Shown piece by piece: positions 42,637-55,400 of a DNA stretch of 64,000 bases. Under the pieces are notes generated by a model. It made no database searches. It was not told where the DNA came from and saw only the letters and a program-made list of their open reading frames with translations. The stretch's first letter is position 1, and each line of letters begins with the position of its first letter. Position numbers and translations under genes: made by a program. The DNA is taken from contig NC_087068.1 in assembly GCF_963678635.1 (NCBI RefSeq), forward strand, positions 20,256,914 to 20,320,913, read 5' to 3'. Origin of the DNA: Symsagittifera roscoffensis. Its lineage: Eukaryota; Xenacoelomorpha; Acoela; Convolutidae.

Positions 42637-43480
42637 TTACTTTATAGTACTTAAGACAGCTACTATAGCGAGGAATATAATAATTCGTTCTACGGAGATT
42701 CTGATTGTTGGCCTTTATATATACGCTCTGCGCCTCCAGAGTTCCGTCTTCCAGTATTTCATTTTCGTCGTAGAGAAGAGAGTTAAGAACTTCAGTTAGT
42801 AGAACACCTACCTGTCGCTGGCGGTCCTTCCTTAGTAAAATGTAGTTCAACCTAACGGGGGAGTTCGTTTTTTCCGATTCAGTTTGGTTTCTTGAAAACT
42901 GCTATGTGGATGTGGTACCCGCACAAAAAAGATGCTATTTCCGGTGCGCTCCCAGAGATGCCATTACAGTTTAACTTCAGAATATCCAGGGAGTTAGTTG
43001 ACTGTGAGAGTTGATTTGATTGGTTACTGGCGTGAGTTGTTGCAGATATTTGAACCGTATCAGTGTCGGTGTTTGGAATCTAGGGGTTGTTAGTTGCAGG
43101 GGGCAGAGTAGTTAAAGAGGGGATAGAAGTTGGTCGGGAACTAGTGGCGCAATTGGTTACTGGGAGGAGCAATATATAATTTGCTGTGCAGTTTGAACAG
43201 TAAAAATTTCTGTGATGTTGTTTCAGTGTGGTAAGACCACTGCATTTCAAATGAATCCATCCTCAAACGTGGCACCAAGCGCTTGCTTGGGAACGTAGGA
43301 TTTTGTGATTGCACGTGGAGCAGGTATAAGGTCCGGGGTTGGGGTTAATGAAGGCGCTAAGGAGGAGTATAAGGATTAAAAGACGGAGCAACCAAGTCGT
43401 CTTAGGAAGCTCTGTAACCAAAAATCCAGTCAGAGCATGCTTTTCTCCCTCCCCTGTTGTGGAGGGTAGAATAAGTGCCA
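42637..43480 (-). mobile_element. 5' fragment of a non-LTR retrotransposon (2A-like + zinc finger + endonuclease start)
   Basis: On the minus strand the frame reads FINPNPGPYTCSTCNHKILRS (a NPGP 2A-like motif and CxxC), then WCHV, a TGA, and GWIHLKCSGLTT, together a PHD-like zinc finger with one Cys codon mutated. About 250 bp on comes LDILKLNCNGISGSAPEIAS and YHIHIAVFKKP, the start of an EEP/APE endonuclease domain. NYILLRKDRQ and LEAQSVYIKANNQNL with NYYIP continue it to about 42640. The order fits CR1/jockey-like elements. The 3' part (RT) is missing, the reverse of the usual 5' truncation. Confidence 0.75.
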
Positions 43481-43549
43481 ATTGCGGCTTTTTTCAGAGC
43501 CGTCGGGTCAACCACTGAAAGGCAGCACTTCTGGACCCTGGTTGGTTGA

Positions 43550-43676
43550 ATGGCTGAATGATTATATAGATGAATGACTGGAATAATATTGCCAGATGGC
43601 TGCTTGGATGAGTGGTTGAAAAGATCGCTAGATGGATGAAAAAATAGATGCTTAGATGAATGGATTGATGGCTACA
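43550..43676. repeat. Degenerate (ATGAATGG)-type minisatellite
   Basis: Repeated TGAATGGCTGAATGATT, GATGAATGACTGG, GATGGATGAAAAAATAG and GATGAATGGATTGATGG units. Confidence 0.7.
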
Positions 43677-43779
43677 GATAATAGTCGTATCTTGAAGCAT
43701 AACTAGCGCGGAACGCACCTCCGGTGGTTCTAATTTTTAAACCTCGTAAGAAACGCATATATCGAAAAATAATTATGCA

Positions 43780-46140
43780 TCCTTTGAGTGTACTCTGACT
43801 GCGCCCAATTACAGGGTTGGTAATTTCAAATTTTGGTTTTTTGTATTCAAGTTTTTCTTTATTCAAGCACTTCATTTGGAGGCAAGATTTGCAGCTCTTG
43901 AGAGTAAACCATTAAAAACTTCATATCTTGAAAGCCTCGAAGATTTATGCAGTAATAGTTGGACACAAGATTCGCCCTGAGAATATCATAACAACCCCCA
44001 ACTACAGGGCTAAAAGTTTCAAATCACAAAATCGTCATATCAACAAAAAATCGACATATCTCAAAATCTGAAAGAATTCGAGCAGTCACATTTGGAGGCA
44101 AAGTTGCAACCTCTGGGAGTACCCTGACAGAACCTCAGTTTAGAGATGAGAACTTCAAAATTTTTGAAATTTTAACTTTTGGGGACAATTTTTTTAATGA
44201 CCTACCAAACTTCATATCTCAGAAACTAAAAGCTTTTCAGCAGTCGCTTTTGGACGCAAAATGTGCATTTTATAACTCCTGAGAGTACCTTCACATAACA
44301 TAACTAGAAGGTTGGGAATTTCAAATCGTTCGAATTTTTCAAAATCTAGATTTTCTGAAAACTTGAAAATAAATCATAAAACACGTCATGTCTCAAAAAT
44401 TACGGATTTGAGCAGTCAAATTCGGAGGCAAAATTCGGAATCCCGGGGAGTACCCTGACGGAGCCTCACTATAGAGATGAGAAATTCAAATTTATGAAAG
44501 TTTTTAAATTGGAACATTTAAAAAAAATGACCTAAATAACGTCACATCTCGGAAAATAAGAGCATTTGAGCTGTCGCATTTAGATACAAAATTTGCAAAT
44601 TATAACTGCTCAGAGTACCCTCACATAACCTAACTACAAGATTGGGAATTTCAATCGTTTGAAATTTTCAAAATCTAAGTTTTTTGAAAATTGGTAAAGA
44701 AATCACAAAACCCGCCATATCTCAATAATTACAGATTTGAGCAGTCTAATTTGGAGGCAAAATTCGCATTCCCTGGGAGTAACCTGACGGAGCCTCACTA
44801 TTGAGATCAGAAGTTCAAATTCATAAAAAATTTTAAGATGGAACATTAAAAAAAATGCCATAACAAACGTCACATCTCAGAAAATAAGAGCATCTGAGCA
44901 GTCGCATTTGAACGCAAAATTTGCAACTTAGAGCTGCTGAAAGTAGCCTCACAGATCTCAAGTACAAGGCTAGGAATTACCCAATACCTAATTACAGCAA
45001 TAGAAATTTCAAATTCTTAGAAACTTTCAAATTTACGTTTTCTAAAATTTTTTTTTTGAAAAAACCATAAAAAACATCATTTCTCAAAACCTGCAAAAAC
45101 TTGATGAGTAAAAGTTGGAAATAAGATTCACAACCCCTGAGACTACTATAGCAGCCCCCAATTACAGGGTTAGGAATTTCAAATTTTAAAAAACTTTCAT
45201 TTAGTTTTCTGAAAATTTTTTGAAAAAAAAATGTCATTTCTCGAACACTAAAAAGATTTGAGCAGTCTCAGTTGGCGGCAAAATTTGCAACCACTGGGAG
45301 TCCCCTTACAAAGCCTCACTATAGAGATGAGAACTTTAACTTTTGTGAAACTTTTTATATCTGAGTACTTTGAACATTTTTTTTCAAATGACCTAAAAAA
45401 CGTCACCTATTGGAAACTAAGAGTATTTGAACAGTCGCTTTTAGGCGCAAAATTTGCAACTTAGAACTCCTGAAAGTACCCTCACAGAGCCCAACTACAA
45501 CGATGGGAGAAGCAAATCTTATGAATTTTTCAAAACATAAGTTTTCTGAATACTAAAAAAAGAAATCATAAAACACGTCAAATCTCGAAAACAACAAGGT
45601 CAAAGTTGGAGGCGAAACTCGCAAAATCTGGTAGTACCCTGACAAATTTTCACTAAAGAGATGAGAACTTCAAACTTTGTGAAATTTTTTATCTTTAAGT
45701 TCTTTGAACATTAAAAAAATGACCTAACAAACGTCACATCTCGAAAACTAAGAGCATTTAAGCATTCGCATTTTGACGCTAAACTTGCAAATTACAACTC
45801 CTGAGAGTACCCTCACAGAGCCCAACTACAAGGTTGGGAATTTCAAATCCCTTGATTTTGTTTAAAATATAAAGTTTCTGAAAATTTGAAAATAAATCAT
45901 AAAACACGTCATATCTCGAAAATTACAAGGGTTTCAGCAGTCATATTTGGAGGCAAGAATCGCAATTCTTTGAGAGTACTGACTGCACCCCACTAACGGG
46001 TTGGAAAATTAAAAGTTTGTGAATTACTTTAATTTGATTTTTCTGAAAATCAAAAAATCTCGTGAACTTAAAGGGTTAGGGCATTCATATATGACAGCCC
46101 TGACAGCGTCCCACTATTGGGTTGCCGATTTTAAACTCGG
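43780..46140. repeat. Satellite array T1, ~165-bp monomers of two alternating types
   Basis: The landmark GAGTACCCT(C/G)AC recurs at about 44118, 44282, 44449, 44612, 44778, 44942, 45298, 45474, 45633, 45805 and 45968, that is every 163-176 bp with a disturbed unit near 45136. Type 1 monomers continue AGCCTCACTATAGAGATGAG; type 2 continue AGCCCAACTACAAGGTTGGG. They alternate, giving a ~330-bp higher-order unit. About 14 monomers are present, all degenerate. Confidence 0.85.
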
Positions 46141-46149
46141 TGAAATATA

Positions 46150-47170
46150 CACTGAATTGAAAAAAAACATATCCATTGCAATATGCGATATAGCTTAAGC
46201 GTACGAGAATTGTTTTGTTAAACATGCACAAACAATACGTTGAAAAAAGCTTAAGCATGGCGAGGTAGTGTAGCCCGCATTTAAATATATAAATTTAAAA
46301 AAAAAACTTGATACAACAGTCTTCTAGTAAATTGCGCGGCTGTAATTTTAGTTTCCATTTTTTCCCATTCCGGCTCGGATGGTTTGAGTTTTAGCTTTTC
46401 AAAGTTCCAACTGTGTACTGGCTTTGTTCATTAAATGTCAATTGGCTGTTTGGATGTCTCAAACTCGATTCGGTAGACAAGTCAAAACCCTTTGATGCGT
46501 TCTGATATCAAAGCCATTGAGGGCCGATTAAGACAGGTTTTATTAGCAAATGATTAAGGAGGCGTTAATGATAATTTTGTTTTTTATGTACTCACTGAGC
46601 TTGAAAGCGTGTCTCTCTACAGAGAACACGTTCTAACCGTAAAGAAGACGGTGTCCTATCTGAGGCTATAGTATATGCAAATGCATGATGGCCAAGGGAT
46701 AAAATAGATTGGTGTCTAATTGATTTCTCCATGGCCTGTGTGAACACTGGAATCGATGACGAGCCGGGAATTCAATTTCCGAACTGAAGATGAGCCAAAC
46801 GGAGGGGAAATTGACGGCAAAAATGAAAATGAACTGCCCTGTCTTATTTAACAAGCCTTAATCCGCCAGAATTTGGTTTTCAAATTGAAAAGGAAGATAC
46901 TGCGGCGGTATGAAGTTTCTGAACTTAAGGTTGCAAATTTTTTAAAAAGGTATGAAACTCATATAGAAAATCAATTAAATTTTACTAAATTAAGGAGAGA
47001 GAAGCCTTGAAGGAAGTTCTGTGCCGATGCCGGCAAATTATGTGCATGAAGCGTTACCACAGCCAAGGGTTCTAATATTGTTGTTTTGAGAATTATCAGC
47101 AAGTTGAATGTGCATCTATGATGCAAACTCTCGAAAAACTGGTTGAAGTTGTTGAGAAATACGACAGGAA
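46150..47170. other. No recognisable feature
   Basis: A mixed region between satellite T1 and the small inverted-repeat element. Short ORFs on both strands (46666-46854, 46971-47195) show no family features. Confidence 0.4.
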
Positions 47171-47179
47171 TGTCACAAA

Positions 47180-47636
47180 GGGTGCCGGACATCAAGCCGA
47201 CGGGACTTCAAGCCGAAACGTATAATGAGGGACTTCAAGCCGAACATTTTGTCAAAAACTTGAGAAATATGATTAGTTTGAAAACTGTTTCGAAAAATTT
47301 CTCAATTTCATCGGCTTGCATAACAAATTATTGGCTTTTTCATAATTTTTGCGCCTCTAATTGATGTTTAGGAAAATTAAAAATTATAACATAGTTAATG
47401 GGCTTTTTCATGTGTATAATTTATGCATTTCAAAATCCGGCTGATCTAAAAATCTTATGCCCCTCTTAAAAGGTGCGTTGTTATTAAGAACGCTTATGGT
47501 GAACTATACTTGCCTAATTTTTGAAAAATAACCTTTTTATTGATAAAAAATTAGTGTTTTTAGGTGCTTCTAATGTTTAAATTTCGGCTTGAAGTCCCTT
47601 CGGCTTCAAGTCCCGTCGGCTTGTTGTCCTAGACCC
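47180..47636. mobile_element. 457-bp non-autonomous DNA transposon with iteron-bearing TIRs and 9-bp TSD
   Basis: Flanked on both sides by TGTCACAAA (47171-47179 and 47637-47645). The ends are GGGTGCCGGACATCAAGCCG and its inverted partner ending GGACCCT-like AGGACAACAAGCCG. Each end contains two GGGACTTCAAGCCGAA iterons next to a CAAGCCGAC. The 9-bp duplication and GGG ends are compatible with a Mutator-like (MULE) MITE. Confidence 0.85.
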
Positions 47637-47839
47637 TGTCACAAAATGTTCAATAGACATGTAGATGAAACAATTCATATTCAAAAATCGATGCAAATTT
47701 TAGTCTCATGCACTAACCATTCAACCACGGATGCCTAAAAAACCCAAAAACTAACCACCAATAATGCAGCTACATATAAAAATTGAAGTAATTACAAGAG
47801 CCTGTTAGGTTAAAAGATGCTTAAAACGTTGCTGATTAG

Positions 47840-48745
47840 ACTGTGGTGGGTAGTTTTCGAGAAAAGTCAATAAGTTTCAAAAAACAGTCTAATATTCGAC
47901 TTTTCTGAAAGTCATAAACTTTTGGTTAAAAAAAATGGGGCTTAATCGCTTATGCAGAAGAAATTCCCACAACCTTTTCTACCTATTGAAAAAAAAATCT
48001 CAGATTTGGGAGGGTACTTTTCGAGAAAAGTCAAAAAGTTCGAAAAAACGGTCAAAAATCGAAAATTTGACTTTCAAGGGTCATATTTTTTTTGTAAAAC
48101 AATTTAGTCGTAATTGTTTATGTAGCGGAGTTTCTCACAACCCATTCTACTCATTGAAACCAAAACCTGAGACTTGAGAGGGTAGTTTTTGAGAAAATCA
48201 AAAAATTTCAAAAAACGGTCAAAAAATCGTAAATTTGACTTTTCTGAATCATAACTTTTTGTGAGAAAAAAATTGAGCGTAACCGCTAATGCAGGGGAGC
48301 TACCCACAAACCGTCCGTTCGATTGAAACTAAAACCCTCAGATTTTGGAGGATACTTTTTAAGAAAAGTCAAAAAAACTTGAAAAAACGGTTAAAAAACC
48401 AAAAAGTCGACTTTCTGAGGGCCATAATTTGTTGTGTAAAAAAAATTTGGGCGTAGCCGCTTATGTCCACAACCTGTTATATCCGTTCAAGCCAAAACCT
48501 GAGATTTGGACGAGTAGTTTTCGAGGGAAATGCGAAAAACCCAAAAATTTGGTCAAAAGTTCACCCCACACACATTTTCGAAGGCTGTAGAAAATGGGGT
48601 AAGGTAAAAAGAGACTAGGTTAGTATGCAGGCACACAGGAGAGTAGGCGGATTTCCCATAGGTACCACTCTTTCAAAATCGGAGCAGTAGTTTTTGAGAA
48701 AAACAAAAATTTTCCAAAGCGTCTAAAAAAAATTAAAAAAAACCC
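47840..48745. repeat. Tandem array T2, ~165-bp units, related to T3
   Basis: GGGTAGTTTTCGAGAAAAGT and variants recur at about 47849, 48012, 48181, 48350 and 48510, each followed by CAAAAAACGGTCAAAAA-like sequence and AATTTGACTTT. It ends with GAGACTAGGTTAGTATGCAG and GCAGTAGTTTTTGAG, as at T3. Confidence 0.75.
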
Positions 48746-48814
48746 GATCCCAATAACATTTTCATAATACCTGTTTTTAAATATCTTTTTGCCAATTCAA
48801 TACAGCAAACTCGA

Positions 48815-48935
48815 CGCAGCAAATCTTGCTGCTTTAAGTCGCAACAATAAATTGCGACTTAGTCGCAACAAAAGTGGCAACAATATTTGCGACTTAGGTT
48901 GAAAAAAAAAGTTCGTACTATAACACATTGCTTCG
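48815..48935. repeat. Repeat F copy 1, TTGCGAC/GTCGCAA palindromes
   Basis: AAGTCGCAACAATAAATTGC followed by GACTT forms a hairpin. CAACAATATTTGCGACTTAG then runs into GTTCGTACTATA. The block recurs at 50225-50314. Confidence 0.65.
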
Positions 48936-49260
48936 CAAGTGTAAACAGTTTGTTTTATGACAGATTCAGAAGATACTTGCTAGTGAAGATCAATCTCAGA
49001 GACCGCATGTTTTTCAGTTCGAATGTATGGCAGTAAAAATCATGCGAAACAGTCATGATACAACTCGAGCGGGTGAAGATGGCCAATGACCCTTATGTAT
49101 AAGAAAATCAAATATTTTGAAATGCATCACCCAGTGAAACATGATACACAGCAAATAATTTTCAATAAATTGGGTTTCATTATCCTGTTTCTGGAAACTT
49201 GTTTGGTTTTGTGGTCGAAACGTTTTTTTTTTAAATTAAATACAAATCAATTTAATGAGT

Positions 49261-49470
49261 TTATGAGTAAAACAGGTAAGCCAGCGGGTATCTGATGACA
49301 AAAGCTACACATGAACAAGTAACTTGGAGGACCAGAATAACTATACATAGTTTGTCTTCTCTCATCGGGCCACTATGTATAAGCACAAGGTTATTCAAGG
49401 TCATATTGTTGCACGTCATCCATTTCTCTCCGTCTACTGTTGACTCCTTGACTTTCAGAAGTCTACAGGT
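49261..49470 (-). CDS. DPAGT1: DPAGT1 last exon
   Basis: Acceptor TTCATTTAG|ACCTGT (phase 0), 69 codons and TAA at 49261-49263. It encodes [14 protein letters not shown], a last transmembrane helix ([18 protein letters not shown]) and [10 protein letters not shown]. It was found by family resemblance; the short frame has no start codon of its own. Confidence 0.88.
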   Translation of the reverse strand, partial: TCRLLKVKESTVDGEKWMTCNNMTLNNLVLIHSGPMREDKLCIVILVLQVTCSCVAFVIRYPLAYLFYS

Positions 49471-52400
49471 CTAAATGAACAAGTAAAATTAACAATGACC
49501 ATTTCTTAACACAGAGGCGAAGCTGTACTTCGCATACACAAGCAAAAATATGACCGATAACGCTACTGGGAAAAACTGAACGAGTAAAACTTTGAGTCTT
49601 CGAAATTTCTTAAGTGACGCACGCCAATTATGACGCATTAGCAGTACCAGTCAATTTGAAAAAAAATTACCAACTAACAAGTCTCAGTTTATAGAGCAGT
49701 CTACGGAGCAGTAATAACATGAAAAAAATAAATGTATTGAAAATAAAATGAAATTTTTTTTAATTTGAGATTTTTGTGAAAATCATCCCCCACACGCCTT
49801 ATTAAGTACAAAGTGATCGATTTCGCTCCTAGTAACAAATCAATTATGGCAAACAAGCTTCCTTCAACCAATTTGGAACGGTTTCTAATACGGATTAGAT
49901 CTCCGCTTTCGCGTTACTAGCGCGAAATTTATCGCGCGTTAATTGCCCCAAAATGGCCAAAACGGCAATTTTTAAACCCCATAACTTTACGAAAAATGAT
50001 CACAGATGATACATTTTTCCAAATTAAAGCTCAGGAAAAGAATACTTTTGAATGATATAAAAAAAATCCCGTCAAAAATGGCTAGTAATTTGTCTGAAGA
50101 AAAAAAACCACCCGAGCACAAATATTCCGTTACTTTCGTCACGAAAGTAGGAACAATAATAGTCTGTGTTAAAATCCTTAGCATTGGCTAAATTTAATAG
50201 TTGGTTATTGATCAAAATGAACACTTTCAAAATAAACACATTTTATCGCAACAATATTTGCGTCGCAACAATAGTTGCGACTTAGGTTGGACAAAGAAGA
50301 TAGTTCATACTTTATGTGGTACGGCACAGCTTACCGTGTTTAGCTGTAGCTGATTTATGTCATTGAGTTTAGCTTTAATGATTCATTTGTAATGTCAAGG
50401 TCGGGACTGGTATCCCGAGATTGACACTTGAATATGAGAAATGTGTTCACTCTGCCTGATGCGTGTTGAAAGATTACAGCATAGATTGTCGAGTTGTATT
50501 TTATCTACCAGATGTTAATCATAGTCTTTTAACAATTCCTATTCCTAGTTAGTCAATTAGCTTAGATATATTCAGACATATCACATGGCGCAGCCAGCAG
50601 TTACGAATCACGATGACCAACATCCGACCCACCTATATCATGGGAAACTTTGATTGGGCATTTTTTTCTTGCCATTACTTTGAGGGAGCATTGTGACCCC
50701 AATGTCCTCCGACAACCACCGGATGAAGTTTTCGATGACCCACCAAAACCAGAAAGGGCAGGTGAATCCGAATCAACCACGGATATCGTAAATCGGGAAA
50801 AGAGAAACCAAGCTGAAATACGGAAAACAAATGAACAGAACGCGGAAAGACGTAGGAAAATACCAAAAATCGGTCCCAATATATTTCTAAGAAGCTGATC
50901 AGTGAGTTAAACCGCGTCTCTTTTTCTCCCTAGGATCTGAAGGTACGAAGCGTTTTTTAAACAAAACTACTCACAAAGATTTAGCCAAAACCAGCTTTCA
51001 AATCTTCTACGAGCAATATGAACTACTTTTCAAGAAGGAGAAGAAATATATAGTTGAAAGGATGCACCTATACAACAGCACTCAATCCGAAAAAGGCCTC
51101 GAATCATATTACCTACGCTTATCGGGCCAAGCAGCCCAGTGCGGATGGTCAGTTGCGACCGAGAAAGAAGTGGTAAGAGACCTTTTTATTGGAAAAATGC
51201 GTCTCAAGGACATCCAAAGAGAACTATGCATTCGCCCCAGAAATTCCTCTGAAGAAACGCTGAAATCAACCCTGCTCCAGGGAAAGGGCTACGTGACCAC
51301 ATCAATTCTTCAGATACAAATGGGCTCAAATTCTTCATCTTCGAACTTTCCTTTTAAAAGAGGAACGACGAACAAAATCGTATGTCTAGAGCTCAAAATA
51401 GCAATCGAAAAAAAAATCCCGGCAATCTACCAAAATCAAACGCTGTTATTTTTGCGGAAAGGAATTTTCTCAAAACCAAATGGCATTATGTCCCTCGAAA
51501 AACTTTATTTGCAAATCGTGCGGTAAAAAAAGGCCACTTTACTAAAGTAACGTGGCCTCTTTGCAATTCCAAAGGTAACGTTGACAATGAAAGTGAAGGT
51601 TCTGAGTCAACAGCAGAAGAGGACTGCAATTTTATAACATCGGATAGCGAATCCGAATTCAGTATCTTGATGATCTCGGAGTCGGTCGGAACCGACAATC
51701 GTATCCAATCTCAGCCGATTCTCCTATCCAATCTCAGCCGATCGACCACCCTATCCCGCAAACAACCCTTGTTAAACCGCATTCAGTAAAGAAGATAAGT
51801 TATTAACACAGCCACGGGTAAGATCAAGTGCCTTCAAATTACCTTAAGACTTTTAAAGCGACTATCGACAGCCCTGCTTCCTTTATCAATAAAGTGACAG
51901 CAGATATTTACCTCAAATCGGGAAAAAATGCAAAATTGATACCCACCTCAGAAGTGCCCATCAATACACTCTACGTGGATTAAAACCGGAAACCTATCGT
52001 TCTTCATGGCACTCTTATCAAAGACATTTCCTCATTGGGTTGGTCAGTAAAGAGCGCAAAACTCATGGTTACGGAAAACCGAACAAGGTGCCTCCTGGAA
52101 TTAAACCTACAACCTTCATAGGGAGCTCAAACAACTCAACTCCGACCTGAGTCAGTATCTAACATTTCTGACGATTTGGAATCTCAGGAATCGAACTTCT
52201 GGAGAAAATACGCACACGAGAAAATACAGCGAGATATTTTCCCGCTTAGGCAGATCCAAGAATCACAGAGTACATTCGGTTTTCAAGGACCCCTAAGACC
52301 AACTCAAGAAAATGGTCGACTTGTGCCGATTCATATCCATCAGAAGGTAGGCGATGAAATTATTAAACTGATGAAGGAAGGTCACATCGTTAAACTCAGT

Positions 52401-55400
52401 AAAGGTACGCGCGATCACTTTGTAGCATCAGTGGTAATCACAGCCAACAAAGTTGGCATTGTGAAATTAGCCATGGACGCAGAGCCCATGAACGCTCAGA
52501 TTTTTAAGAACCAGTATCAAATATCTTAGCGCCCTTTTATTGGACATAGCGCCCTTACCCATTAATTCAGAAACCCGGCAAGGTCTGGTTCACATCTTTA
52601 GATATCAAATCTCCTATTAGCCAACTTCAACTCAGTCACCTTGTCAGTAGCCATTACAATTTTAATGTAGTTTGCGGCGAATTTACAGGAACCTATCGCT
52701 TTAAAACCGGATTTTATGGGCTTACTGATATGCCGAAAGAACTTCAAAAGGCTATGAACAACACGATCCAGAACATTCGGGGTGTGATATGTTTTCTAGA
52801 TGATATTTTAATTGCCTTAAAGGGCTCGATATCAGCATAATTCGACGGTCGATTACGTCCTGTCGAAACTTGAGAAGGAAGGTGTTGCCCCTAAACTGTC
52901 GAAATGCGTAGTTTCCGTACAGAAAAAATCATGGTTGGATTTCGATATTGACGATGTAGGCTACAAACCTAAACTCTCTAAAAAGCAAGCAGTTCTTGAT
53001 TTGAAGGCACCTAGAACTCTAAAACAGTTAGGGTCCTTCATGGGAGCATTAAACCACTTGCAAAAATTCCTCCCAAATCTTCAGAGATATACAGATCAAT
53101 TTCGATCATCTGAGAATAAACTAAAATTTATTTGGGGCCCTGAACAACAATCAGCTTGTGGAGATACACTGAGGCTAATATCTGGGACTACTAAAGTACC
53201 ACTATGACCCAAAAAGGAAGTCACGAGTCAAGTGCGACGCCAGCCATGGCGGATTGGGTGCCGCTCTCGAGCAGGAACTCAAAGATGGATCCTGGGTACC
53301 TATATCTTTTGCCTCCATATTTTAAATGGGCAAGAAATCAAATATAATACTAACGAGCTCGACTTTTTAGTAATTGCATGGTTGGCGAACATTTTGGAAA
53401 TTATCTGTTAGGCAATCAATTTGAGATCTAAACCGACCATAAAGCCATTATATCGGCTCTTAAAACCAACCGTGGAAACAAGACTTATCAGTCGAGACCC
53501 ACTAGATGGGCCGACACAATTCCACCATTCGAATTTTAGCGTAAATCATATTGCAGGCTCCAAACTTGGAATTGTGGATTACTTCCGAAGCCCCCCAACC
53601 TATTTAAGACGAGTATTTCGTGGCTAAATAATATATCGAGAAATTTTTTGAAGCCTGCGATACGATAGTTCAATTAGCATCATTCGAACGATGCTCCAAA
53701 CCGATTAAAATAAGCGATGATCACCATCAAGTAAATATTATTAGTCCATCATCACATATCCTTCGAGTGAACCCACCCAATGATTCCTGTATAATTGATT
53801 CACATTCTTATTCTCAATTTACTGGAGAGAACTAATTTGAATTCATTAAATCGCAGCACTCAAATTTTAACCAGTCAGATTTGTCGAATTTTACTGGCTA
53901 TTATCCGCAAGAGGGCGCGTTATTCTCATCCTTTCCTTTTAACCAATCATATTCGAGTGTACATTTATGTAAATATCAGCAAGAGGGCGTCGGAATTTCT
54001 GCCAGTAATTTTATGGAAAATTATACGAAAGAGGTTGATCGAATTTCAACCAAAATTCTGAACCAACTAAATTGCGGCATTCATTTAGCATCAATCCTCA
54101 AGAGGGCGTTAAAATCTCAATTTTCAGTCTTAACCAATCAGATTTTAGTTATATTCGGTCAACATCTCCACTAGAGAGCGTCAAATTATGCACCGCGTTT
54201 TTCGTCGAACCAGATTGTTTTATGCAAATTTGGGATAATAAATACTCATCTAAGAATTTACTCATCACTTTCTACCGGGATATCTTACACATTATATACA
54301 AACTCAAACCCATCCCTTCATATCAATCTTGTAAAGATCTCAGTGGACCTGAACACGTCCTTGTAAACAATCAACTCTACTTCTTTTCAGAAGTAATGTC
54401 TGCTCGAAGAGCAAATTTGACCTCCCACAGTGATGAAAGTTTCGAGCGCTTACTAAATGAAGTTGCTCCCTTTTCCGTTCTAGTTCTCGGTCGATCCAGA
54501 TCCCAGGTGCGGGTATCATCATCAAGACGCCCAAAAAGAATACCAATAAAGACAAAAGTGGTCTCTCTACGCCAGAAGTGCGATAGCTCTAGCCACACAA
54601 CGTTAAGTCTGTCATATCGGAGGGCAGGAAAAAATTCCCGGGTTTGACAGGAATCCCAAATCTAGATGTCCTAGCCGAACTTACCTCTGGAGACCCTACG
54701 CTTACACTCATGAGACGAGCGAAAGATTAAGAAGGATTTGCAGAATCGATCCCTGCATCAAAACCTTCTGGAATTCTACTGCGTTCATTGACGGATGTAT
54801 CGTGATCGACAACCGAACTGCAATCCCTCAATGCCTCTAACGTGCAGTTTTGGCCAGACTTCACAGAGCTCACCCTTGGTAAAAATTTAAAGCCTTCTGG
54901 CAGATTTAACGCTTTCAAAACCTCTAACTGATCTAACCTTAGCAAATGAAGAACTACAGTTGGATCATGCCGGCCAATTATCAGACGGAAAAGGAATTTT
55001 GGTGTATAGCTTGATCGCAACCGACCGATTTTCAAAACATCCTATGATCACGTTGACCCGTACCATAGGCGCACAGAAAACCATCAAATTTCTCTCTGGT
55101 TATATCGATATCAATTCGACCCCAGAAACTATTAGAACTGACCAATAATCGGGTTTTAAAAATAAATGAGTATCAAAATTTTGCTCCGAAAATGGCATCA
55201 AACGTATTTTCAGCCCGGTAGATGACCACAAAGATTGAGGTTTGGTAGAAAGATCTATTCAGACCTGCAAACGTAGAGGGGGCGCAATGCAATTAGAGGA
55301 TAACCCACCAGATATTCAGGACGCCCTCAAATCGATCATTGATGATATCAGATCAAATAAAAATTCAGTGATTAATATGTCACCTTTTGAACGACATTTC

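Noticed and set aside
46666-47195. Two minus-strand ORFs of 62 and 74 aa
   Set aside because: They looked at first like a missing DPAGT1 exon, but the true last exon was found at 49261-49470. These frames carry none of its motifs.
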